A DNA stretch of 64,000 bases from Membranipora membranacea. Its lineage: Eukaryota > Bryozoa > Gymnolaemata > Cheilostomatida > Membraniporidae. The notes below the pieces were generated by a model. That model searched no databases and was not told where the DNA came from. It was given only the letters and a program-made list of their open reading frames with translations. Shown here one piece after another: positions 55,805-64,000 of the stretch (positions are counted from its first letter, which is position 1; every line of letters starts with the position of its first letter). The stretch is taken from contig OU612066.1 of NCBI GenBank assembly GCA_914767715.1, forward strand, positions 9,365,001 through 9,429,000, in the 5' to 3' direction. A program made the translations under genes and the position numbers.

Positions 55805-57415
55805 TTCATCACAGTATCAGAAATACTAAAGGAAAGTAATTTAATCAGAATAAGATTGGACTGATGGCAACATATGACATTTCCCAAGGCTGTGATGAAC
55901 TTGTGGATACCGAATACCCAGATAGCGAATTGGGCTGTACGATTATTAGTGTTGACATATTAAGGCCTGGATTGCGTACAGTGCACATATCACTTTGATT
56001 GTAACAGCAGGCTGTGAGAGACCATTGATGTCAGCGGTAGCTTAGAAGATAGAGCGCTGAACCTTGTTTCATACAGTTTGAAATTTTTTGAATCTTTTGC
56101 TAGGTTTGAGTAGTCCTGCATATTTCTTTGCTGTTGCAAAGAATAAGTTGTTTCTTAGCATTAAAAGGTTGATTAAAATCGATGTCATATCACACGCCAC
56201 ATCCCGAAGGATGGGCAGCGAAATATTGTTTTGCCTTAATGGCAAGGCCGCAATGTCTGCGCCAGTTTGCTCTCTGTTTGCAGGCAGGTCGGAGCACACT
56301 TGGGGGCCAACCAAACCTCAGTAGTCGATAGACTGCAGTGGGATTCGAACCCACGACCTTCATCACTTACACGTTGAAGCACCAACGCTCTAACCAACTG
56401 AGCTACCTCCTACTCCATTGAGTGTTCAGCCCATATAAACTATTAAAACATAAACATATTAAAACTGTGAATTACCATTCCCTTAGAACGTTTGGCAAGA
56501 AAACCTATGCGCTGCCTTTATTTCTATGTTTTGCTACGATTTTGAATCAGATAGTATAATAACTGTCTGTAGTTTGCACCCAACTATTTCACCATCTGAT
56601 TTATTTACATAGGGGCATTACATAAAAAATTATTTTTGATGAAAATAGTGCATCACTGTATTGTCAGGGAATCAATGTTGGTTTTTCCATTCTCATATAA
56701 ATGTATTTATTTTATTATCTGTGACCAATTATTTGTTTTTATTCCAACTAAGTTATTACTCTAAACTCTAAGACTATGACAGTCGATGCTCTTTGAAACC
56801 TCCTAATGCTATGTTATGCTATGTTGATTAGCAGTTATCCAATTCAGAAACTACAGGGAGCTGGTAGCTCACATAGGGCTAAATTTTATAATTTGATATT
56901 AGTCTAGTCAATGAGCTAGTCTTGGTACTTGGTCCTGAGTCTATCATATCTTATATATCTTTTTGAAATAACAATATCATTCCTGCCCAGCGCTCTATCT
57001 CAATATATAATTACAAATTGTTTAAATGATTCCATCGGTGTGCATTTAAATGTATTCATACCCTCATACATTTTCTGGCTCGGTCGAAGAGGTTAAACCT
57101 TGGTGCAGATTGCTATTAGCGGTGAACCATTATTCACAACCGGGATCAAATAGTTTTGGTTTTTTTGGCATTAGGTCCTCAAATAGAACTAGGGGATTAT
57201 TTGGCACTTTTTAGGAACAGGGAGGGTGGGTTGTGGGATCAGGGAGGGACAGGGTGGGATAGTCCTGATTGTCTAGGCATCTAACTAAAAAGTTGTCTCC
57301 TTTCAGATGTAGGTAGTGATAACTCTTTGGGGATATTTAAAAGTACCTTTATCCTGAAGGTTTTCTAGCACGAGAAAACTTCGATTCAACCAATCAAATT
57401 TGAAATAGTACAAAT
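55805..57415. other. Intergenic before MRPL46, tRNA-derived sequences
   Basis: No protein-coding exon. It holds a tRNA-derived repeat at about 56330-56412 (minus) and a second box-A-like stretch at 56028-56058 (plus). A G-rich stretch (57215-57265) resembles the arms of the 39014 element. A CCAAT motif lies just before the MRPL46 start. Confidence 0.5.
56330..56412 (-). repeat. tRNA-derived (SINE-like) sequence
   Basis: On the minus strand the sequence reads GGTAGCTCAGTTGGTTAGAG with a proper D-stem, and later GTGGGTTCGAATCCCAC, a perfect T-arm. The anticodon stem does not pair and the acceptor strands are not complementary, so it is not a working tRNA. It is better read as a tRNA pseudogene or the head of a SINE with intact polymerase III A and B boxes. 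Confidence 0.65.
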
Positions 57416-60400
57416 ATGGCAGCCCCCATGAAGAACTTGTGTTTGAAGGTCTCTGCACAAGCTTTTGGGATTTCCCGGAGTTTATGCACCTCCCTTCGTG
57501 CAAAGAATGGTAAGAGTGATAATGGATTGACCACCAACAATTTTTTTGTCCTGTTTTATAATTCTTAAGTCCCTAGTTTTCCACATCCAATCATGAATCA
57601 GTCAACACACTTTTCACATTTATGATTATATTATTTTATTATTATTAATAAATAATTATCATCAACATCATTTATCATCATTCATTACTCATCTATCATT
57701 CTTTGGCTTGCTTGTATGTATAAAATGAACTCACCTCGTAGAATATAGAACACTCAAAATCACCTAACGGTGCAAACAGGGAGTGCCCCTTTTGTCAGTG
57801 TTTAGTCAGTCAGTGTAATCAGCAGTCAGTGTAATTTCAGCAATGAACTAAACCTTAGGTTTAGTTCATTGATTTCAGAGTGTGGCAGCGATAGCTGCTT
57901 ATTGTCGAGTGTTATTTGACCCCAGCCTTAGATCCCTTACACTACGCGGAAGGAAGCTGTTGTAATACGTCTGACTCGAGGCATATATTGAGGTTGGTTC
58001 CCCTCTGTTAGCAGCTCGTGTAATCATAGTTGTTTGGCTCCTACTGTTAACCAGCTCATCATATGCTGAGGCAAGGGTCTGGTGTCTGGTTTCATCTGAG
58101 AGTATTCTCATCAGTAAGGACAGCCTGTGTGATTTTCGCTTATCTTTTAGCGGTTTTAGTTCAAGTTGCGCTCGCCCTTCAGTTACTCCGCGTCTACCTT
58201 TGATGTTTTTGATAAAGCGCACTGCTTGGGATTGCACTGTTCTATGGCGTCACTGGTAGCATTGTCAGATGGGTCCCAAAGGGTATCACCATACTCAAGG
58301 ATTGGCCGACAGAGACTGGTATATGCAAGCAACTTTCCTCTCTCGGACGCTTCATGTAGAGAGTATTTTATACAGCCGAGAATTTTCAATGCGCTCTTTA
58401 TTTTGAAATACTATAAATGTAGTTTATGAGATTTGTGGGAAATTTGCCTACTATAGAGGGTTTCCTTGTGCCAACCTTAATGTAAGTAAATTATGGCCGT
58501 TTTCTAAGCCAATGATTAGGCCTAATGTAATCAGGGAGACTTATCCCTGCTGTTGTAAGTAACCAAGGAGTAGTCCTTGATTGTAGCTGTTGCATGCACT
58601 GGGCTTGCTATCAGGATGTCTCAGCCATCTGACTACGGTTGTGTTGTTACTAGTCGAGTAGAACAGGCGCTACTATTAGTGGGCCCCCCCCCCTCCTACT
58701 TATAGTATAGATTATAGATGACCATTTCTTAGCTTATATGCTTGAAGGCTTATAGATAGATGCAAGTAAAGATATAGATTTATAGATTTCTAAAGTGCTG
58801 TCAGTGCTGTGCTCTCTTTGTGTGTGTATGGTCGTTGTGTGGCAAAGCAGAGCAGAGCAAACGGAGGGTTGTATCTGATATGATACATCATTAAGGTAAG
58901 TACAATAGGTTGTTAATTTATAGGATTTTATGGCATTCATTAGTCCAAAAGCCACATGCCATCGCAGCAGATTGGGATTCTTAATTTATAGATATTATAG
59001 ACAGTCCTGTGTGGGGGGAGCCCCATTAGTCAAGTGCAATAGTTGCCACCCCAGTATCTATTGCCTATAGATCTAAACATAAACCCAGACAGGACACTAT
59101 CTATATGGAGCATTAGCATTGAGGCGATTAGGTATTTGATTGTGGGTATTACGACATTGAAGTGTGTTGTAGCATTTGTAGGCCCACCAGGCTGTTCTAT
59201 TGATGTATCAATCAATTTCAGATCACAGCAAATTGTCGCGAACACCTTGATATTAATTGTCACCAAATTGTACCGAATTGCACCTGCACCGTGTGACATA
59301 GAGTGGTACTCAGGGCAGGGAGTTTGTCCGCTGAGATCTCCTGATTTCTGGGTCAACCAACCTGTCATGTATGCCAACAATTAATATTTGTACCACGTGG
59401 TTCCAAGATACCTAATGCTATTTGGTCACCATGACTGGTAATTCTGTACATGGGCAAGGGTGTCAGAAATTACAAAAATGTACCAAATTTTATTTTGGTC
59501 ACCCTGACTGGCCACCCTGGATGGCAAAATTCAAACCACTAATTCAAAGCAGACAGACAGTAGAAAACTTGGGTGGCAACAAATTGGTGGAGGACAGAAA
59601 AATAGCAACTACGAAAAAAAAAAATATCAGGTTGTTCTGTAAGGCTGTATCTAGGAAATGATGCAAGCAGCTTTAAAGATTGAGCAAAAACTTTCGTTAC
59701 ATAAACTCGTAGCTATTTGGTTTCGATTACTCCTCCATCCCCACAAAACAGCCCAGGGCTGCTGTGAAAAATGGTGGGTAAAAATATGGAATTTAAGTTT
59801 ATTTTTAATGGTTGTGCATCCAATAAGATGATGCTCCATGTAAACTCGAAATCTGATCAAAATTAAACGAGTTATCAACGCAAAACCTGGACTGTGGACT
59901 GAAATTCAATGATAACATCGTTGGCGTTACACGATCCAATTTTATAGCGTCACCAACAATTAAGTGCCTCATCCTAGCCGTATATAGTGTCCTGTCTGTG
60001 TTTATTAAGAAGTCCATGAGTATTGCAAAGTCCTCGGTTTGAGGATGACCTCCTGTTTTGCCTGTTGCAACTCACTCTCCCTGTCTGACCCAAAAACTAG
60101 CACCAAGTCTGGCTGCCAAATTGTTATCGCCAGTTCAGCTCATGCTACCTAACACAAATAACTAAAGTCTTATTTTTCTTGCAAAAGCCTAACACACTTG
60201 TACAGACTGCAGATGTGGTGCAAAAACAGAGTCTGAATTTACAATAAAAGTACATAGTCTTTTAGCAATCAACTCCCTCTCCCAAAGAAGGAGTTGTTTA
60301 CTTGCATTGTTAATTGACTACAATATTGAGCTTGGTGTTTTTAGACTGTACCTCCCATTTGGTACATAGACTGGTAGCCTTTAAACTGTAGAAGATTCTT

Positions 60401-63400
60401 CCCATTTGCCAAGGTGATTGCATTCCCATAGTTGATAGGGCGACCCCCTTGTATAAGGAGTTTTTGGCCTGACAAACTCTCGGCTCGGTCTCCCCTCCTG
60501 TATAGGCCTTTATCATATCTTTAGACGCAGTGATATGATTCTGGCTCCTTTCTGCCTTGCTTATGGTTCTGATAACTCTGATTACAGAGAGATGTTGTTT
60601 AAGTTGTTAAGTTAACTTATATCAATGATGCAGACCATTTGATCTCTAAAAAGAGAGGGGGGAGGGAGAAACTGTTGAAATTATTACTCTGGTTTGGTCA
60701 GTTAAAGTGATTGTGAACGCATCAGGTTCTTGGTATCATTGTCGGTTCTCAGAAACTGCTATAGGGGTTATTAACAAAATATAGCCTGGTTTCAATTCAT
60801 TTTCACTCAAAATTGAGATGTGATGGTACTAGAAAGGTACTATATTGATGATAGTACCTTCCAATCTCAATTATGAGTGAAAGTCAGTTGAAACTGGGCC
60901 ACTTGCTTTTATCTAAATTTTCTAAACCTTACAGCAGTTTTCTAAATTAGACTGAGGATTAATACAAAAAACCTGATTCCTTCACAATCACTTTAATATC
61001 ACCGAGTTATTTTGTGATTATCAGGAGTTGCTGCCGCTGCAGCCGTTCAGGATGAGCGCGCACCTTATCGCTTATACGGAGGGCTGATATTAGAAAGGAG
61101 GCCCGTGGTGACCGCTGAACTCAGTGACATGGAGCAGAAATATCACCAACTACAATCCACTGTAGAACTGGAACTGAGTCAGCTGTCTCACCATGAGATG
61201 AGGCTTAGAGAAGATCAGTAAGTTATATAGAAGGTAGAGAGAATGGTACAGGTCATATATTAAAATGGAAAATGTATTCCGAGATATTATAGACAAGGAT
61301 ATATATACAATGGGCGATACTGAGACTTGTGCAATCAGTCATGCAAGCTCTCCCAGTGGAACTAAGACACACGACTCCTAGCGCACCAATTACCCAGCAG
61401 TGAATAACAAGCGCGCTAACCGAAAATTCCATCTCACTGATTCAATTTCCTGGTGATAGGTGCTGTAAGAGTAATGAGTTTGAGACCAGCTTGGGAGCTT
61501 TCGTGAGTGATTGTCCCAGCCTCAAGTACCCTCTGTGAATGTAATGTTTTTTTATTTGTGATCTTTATTCAATTGAAACGATGTACAAATTGGCAAATGG
61601 TCAGAAATTTGATAGTACAAGAGTTGTAAAGTCGTCTACAGTTATTGACTAGAATATGGTCACAGTTATTGACTAGAATATGGTCACAGTTATTGACTAG
61701 AATCTGGTCAATCAGACTTGTTTTTGTTTTTCCAAATCTTGTGGGTGACTTAATGATGTTGAAAAATGCATTTTTGTTCAAAATATCAGAATAATTTAGG
61801 GTGAAGGCGTCAGGGCAATTTTGTGTATTTAAATCAATGTTGAGGTCTCCTACAACAAGCGAGTTTGAGGGAAGTGAGGGCAGGCACTCAGTCAGGTCCC
61901 TGAGGAAAGCAGGCAACGCACCTGAGGGAGCACGGTAGACAGCAAGCAGAGTACAAAGGTCGCGCCTGGCATCACCAACACGAATGAGAAGTGACTCCCA
62001 GCCCTCCAGCCGTACAGTCTCTGCTCTAGCCTCATACTTATCATTGACATATACTGCTACTCCTCCACCATTACCACTATCTCTAGAAGCAGAAAACAAG
62101 TTATAACCAGCAATGGTAAAACTTCCTAAAAAACTGTCCCGCTGAAACCATGTCTCAGATATAACTATGGATGAAAATTCAACATTAATTTCTGATAAAA
62201 ATAACTCAAATTGAGACATTTTGTTTTGCAATACCCTGGGCATTCACATGTAAAACAGAAAAATTGTTCGTTGAAAAATTATGTGTATTGACATCTTTTG
62301 GAGCTAGGTTGGCAGCATGAGAGACGAATAAATCGTCGGTGATTTCTGGTCTGTCGTCCATTCACAGAATATCGGTCCATGTTCAAATACTGCTCGTAGT
62401 AGAGTGTTGTATGACTGAGACCAATGTGCAACTAGGATAGAGATTGAAAGATTGTGTCATCAGTGACCTTGACCATGTCAGACTCCTTGGTTTTGCGCAT
62501 GAAGATCTGGCCGTGGTGGGTCCAGACATACTGGTAGTTGAGATCTTTTTTGCACTGCCTAGCCTTGAAGAATAGAGTGTTAGCAGCTTTTGTCAGGGAT
62601 TCGTTGATGTATATTTTGTTGTCACCCGAAAGGCCATGTTTCTGCACCGTTATCTTGTTTTTGCCTAGTAGTTTTCTGCAGTTGTAGAATTCGTCTCGTC
62701 TGACCAGTGAGCTAAATCTGACGACAATGGTGGTTGATGGGGATTGATCAGAGTTCTTCAGTCTAAACACAGTCTCCAGGTCTGACTTGTTGATTTGTGA
62801 GCAGGATATCTGACTGGCCAACTTAGAAATGATGTATGTGAGATCCTCATTATGAGTTTAAGGTATTCCACAGATCCTCAGTGTTTTCATCGATTTATCG
62901 CTTTGGAGTTGTCTGACCCTGTCATTATCAGCAGCAAATCTAACTCATCCATCCAGCCTTTAATATCCTTGATCTCATCACCACAAAAGGTCAGTGCTTG
63001 TTCATAGTCTGATTGCTTTGACTAGATTGACGAGAGCCTGGTGGTACTTCCGGTTTGTGCAGCTTCTAAATCTGATTGTTTCATTTCAATAGCTGTGATC
63101 CTGTTGGTATTTGGACAATGTTAGAATTGAGCATATCAATCTGTTTCTTCATATATCTCCGACTGGCGGTCACATTCTCTAGAAGCTGAGTAAGAGTCAC
63201 CTCCGACTTAGATGAAAGTATATGATTGTCTATCTTACTAATAAGGTCTTTTGCGGTATGATCTTCACTTTAGGCGTTCAGAATGATTTGGAATTGCAAT
63301 CACAAGTAAGTATACATGTATTTATATAATTGTCTTGATTTACAGAAAAATCGCTAAAATGAGATTACAAGAGAATTTCGATGAGTCAAAGATTGCTGCT

Positions 63401-64000
63401 GGTTCGCTGACAGCTCAGGATATGGAGGACAGCTGGGTAGCTGAGAGCGCTGCCTTCACACCTGCTGATAGAGTTACTGGTATGTCTGAGTAATCATTTC
63501 AATATCATTGATCTAACCAAGGAGTTAGAGACTCTAACTCCTTGATCTAACGTAGTATTGTAATCGATCTAAAGATAGATATGTGTGGTCTTTAGGTGAA
63601 GTGACAACAAGAAAATTGACATTTTCCTCACATATTATGGGCATTGTGAGTTGTTTTCTAACCAACAGAAGGAATAAAACTGGTAAATTAACTCAAAAAG
63701 CAGTAGATGATAGCCTTGCAGTGAGATCTAATAGAGAGTTATGTAGGTGTGTGGTAACCAATAGTTGTGAACTGACAACCTTTAGGTGGCAAAACTCAGA
63801 GTCTGATAGTAAAACCTTCCCATTTTTCTAACGTCTAAGCTGCGGTACATAATGATTGATGTAAACTGCTGTTGTCAAACTTCCAATAATCGTATTCATA
63901 CTTTTGCTTCAGACGCAGTTCAAGAATTTAATTCCAACCTGCTTTTCAATTAGACAACATCATGTACACCTTGGTAATCCTGGTATTACAGACCAACATA
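57416..64000 (+). CDS. MRPL46: MRPL46, mitochondrial large-subunit ribosomal protein (incomplete at right edge)
   Basis: Three exons are visible: 57416-57509, 61025-61217 and 63346-63479, with phases 1, 2 and 1 matching. Exon 1 encodes MAAPMKNLCLKVSAQAFGIS and more, a basic, Arg/Ser/Ala-rich mitochondrial presequence. Exon 2 carries PYRLYGGLILERRPVVTAEL, matching the conserved start of mature mL46 (LLGALCLQRPPVV in human), followed by a helical ELSQLSHHEMRLRED region. Exon 3 continues KIAKMRLQENFDESK and TAQDMEDSWVAES, matching the LAQDLEDMWE block. The Nudix-like second half must lie beyond the window; AG acceptors near 63595 and 63914 give no convincing homologous exon. The protein is part of the 39S subunit of the mitoribosome. 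Intron 1 (3.5 kb) and intron 2 (2.1 kb) are loaded with LINE, MITE and inverted-repeat DNA, all outside the exons. Confidence 0.85.
57841..57871. mobile_element. Micro-palindromic element, 31 bp, with 7-bp TSD
   Basis: A perfect inverted repeat with 14-base arms (CAATGAACTAAACC) around TTA, flanked by identical heptamers ATTTCAG (57834-57840 and 57872-57878). The first nine bases match the start of the element at 39355. It lies in MRPL46 intron 1, about 30 bases from the 3' end of a LINE fragment. Confidence 0.75.
57899..58430 (-). mobile_element. 5'-truncated LINE, C-terminal end of reverse transcriptase ORF
   Basis: Minus-strand frames encode LLAYTSLCRPILEYGDTLWD, then, after a frame change near 58230, QSQAVRFIKNIKGRRGVTEG and LKDKRKSHRLSLLMRILSDE. 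This is the conserved end of non-LTR retrotransposon ORF2 downstream of the polymerase domain (CR1/L2/RTE-like clades). The polymerase core is missing, as expected for a 5'-truncated insertion, and the frameshift shows it is dead. It lies antisense in MRPL46 intron 1. Confidence 0.75.
59070..60017. repeat. Diverged inverted-repeat pair, about 0.95 kb apart
   Basis: Bases about 59083-59230 on the plus strand and about 59880-60010 on the minus strand share CAGACAGGACACTAT, then a series of matching blocks ending near AATTTCAG. In plus-strand order they form an inverted pair around about 650 bases that contain no recognisable gene. It could be one old foldback element or two copies of a dispersed repeat in opposite orientation. 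Confidence 0.5.
60702..60996. mobile_element. TTAA-flanked MITE, copy 2 (295 bp)
   Basis: Ends TTAAAGTGATTGTGAACGCA and CCTTCACAATCACTTTAA are inverted repeats extending, with changes, through about 40 bases including ATCAGGTT / AACCTGAT. An inner inverted pair (CCTGGTTTCAA... against TTGAAACTGGG, with GGTACTA / TAGTACC near the centre) is also present. The structure matches copy 1 at 28098-28379. It lies in MRPL46 intron 1, 28 bases before exon 2. Confidence 0.75.
61569..62243 (-). mobile_element. LINE endonuclease fragment (ORF2 N-terminus)
   Basis: A 224-aa open stretch encodes an apurinic/apyrimidinic-type endonuclease of a non-LTR retrotransposon. SSIVISETWFQRDSF carries the catalytic SETW motif, GNGGGVAVYVND follows, and NSLVVGDLNIDL is the GDxN motif, with SLIDQILVN further on. 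The reading frame breaks at the right-hand end of the domain, where a 24-base unit is tandemly triplicated (61638-61709), and no reverse transcriptase follows. The piece lies antisense in MRPL46 intron 2, directly after an ORF1 fragment of the same strand. Confidence 0.8.
61638..61709 (+). repeat. 24-bp tandem triplication inside a LINE fragment
   Basis: The unit starting ACAGTTATTGACTAGAAT occurs three times at 61638, 61662 and 61686, the last with one change. On the coding strand of the LINE it repeats the peptide NNCDHILV. It is a local slippage event in the dead element. Confidence 0.9.
62432..62821 (-). mobile_element. LINE ORF1 fragment with FP-type domain
   Basis: A 129-aa frame with VFRLKNSDQSPSTTIVVRFS, RRDEFYNCRKLLGK, KIYINESLTKAANTLFFKAR and YQYVWTHHGQIFMRK. 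This is the C-terminal RNA-binding-like (baculovirus FP-type) domain found in ORF1 proteins of many invertebrate LINEs. The upstream part (about 62830-63280, minus) is broken by stops but still resembles the Gln/Leu-rich coiled coil that normally precedes it. With the endonuclease piece downstream it forms one decayed LINE copy. Confidence 0.75.
63518..63544. mobile_element. Micro-palindromic element, 27 bp, with 7-8 bp TSD
   Basis: A perfect inverted repeat with 13-base arms (CAAGGAGTTAGAG) around one base. Flanks are ATCTAAC on both sides (63511-63517 and 63545-63551); sharing the terminal G gives the octamer GATCTAAC. The smallest of the set. It lies 38 bases past the donor of MRPL46 exon 3. 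Confidence 0.75.

Noticed and set aside
56330-56412. Functional tRNA gene
   Set aside because: The D-arm and T-arm are good, but the anticodon stem and the acceptor stem do not pair, so I call it tRNA-derived repeat.
60270-60296. Further micro-palindrome (CAACTCC ... GGAGTTG)
   Set aside because: The arms are only 7 bp and no flanking duplication is visible, though its inner sequence resembles the element at 39355.
61330-61420. tRNA-like segment in MRPL46 intron 2
   Set aside because: A few box-A and box-B-like bases on the minus strand, but no arm pairs convincingly.
1-64000. CRISPR arrays, bacterial operons, riboswitches
   Set aside because: None seen, and not expected: the window is animal nuclear DNA with introns.

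Overview
The window is nuclear DNA of an animal, most likely a bilaterian invertebrate. The evidence is split genes with GT-AG introns, a Hox gene with a Hox4/Dfd-type homeodomain, an intraflagellar transport gene, nuclear genes for mitochondrial proteins, a class A GPCR, LINE fragments and many small DNA-transposon relics. It is AT-rich, with mostly short introns (about 0.1-1.5 kb) and closely packed genes, so the genome is probably compact. I cannot name the species from sequence alone.

Layout. (1) 1.1-2.5 kb, plus: small BRI3-like membrane protein gene. (2) 4.7-9.3 kb, plus: Hox4/Dfd-like gene in four coding exons. (3) 9.3-18.7 kb: gene-poor, with at most a tiny two-exon candidate (14.57-16.75 kb). 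(4) 18.7-20.4 kb, minus: seipin. (5) 22.1-26.2 kb, plus: six-exon rhodopsin-like GPCR. (6) 26.9-37.9 kb, minus: SAMM50 (SAM50), eleven exons. A complete plus-strand ankyrin/TPR-like gene of unknown function (33.2-36.7 kb) lies inside its third intron. (7) 40.0-49.6 kb, minus: multidomain TIR-SAM-TIR-like-TIR gene. Its first intron holds a spliced Cys/His-rich ORF with one in-frame stop, between diverged inverted repeats. (8) 50.5-54.0 kb, plus: IFT57, divergent from the TIR gene. (9) 54.3-55.8 kb, minus: secreted cysteine-rich protein of about 210 aa. (10) 57.4 kb to the right edge, plus: MRPL46, incomplete, with LINE and MITE insertions in its introns.

No operon-like logic links the genes. 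Two are mitochondrial (SAMM50, MRPL46), one ciliary (IFT57), one in lipid-droplet/ER biology (seipin), one developmental (Hox), and one probably in innate immunity or NAD metabolism (TIR gene). The Hox gene has no other homeobox within the window on either side.

The strongest unexpected signal is a set of at least eight ultra-short (27-59 bp) near-perfect palindromes. Seven are flanked by 7-8 bp perfect direct repeats and one by an 8 bp repeat with a single mismatch. Seven begin with CA and end with TG, and two share identical 15 bp arms. They look like minimal hAT-type insertions with almost no internal sequence. Longer MITEs are also present: a TTAA-flanked pair, a TA-flanked CCCTAGA element and a foldback element. 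Exon coordinates were derived by hand from splice consensus, reading-frame phase and remembered family similarity; no alignment was run.
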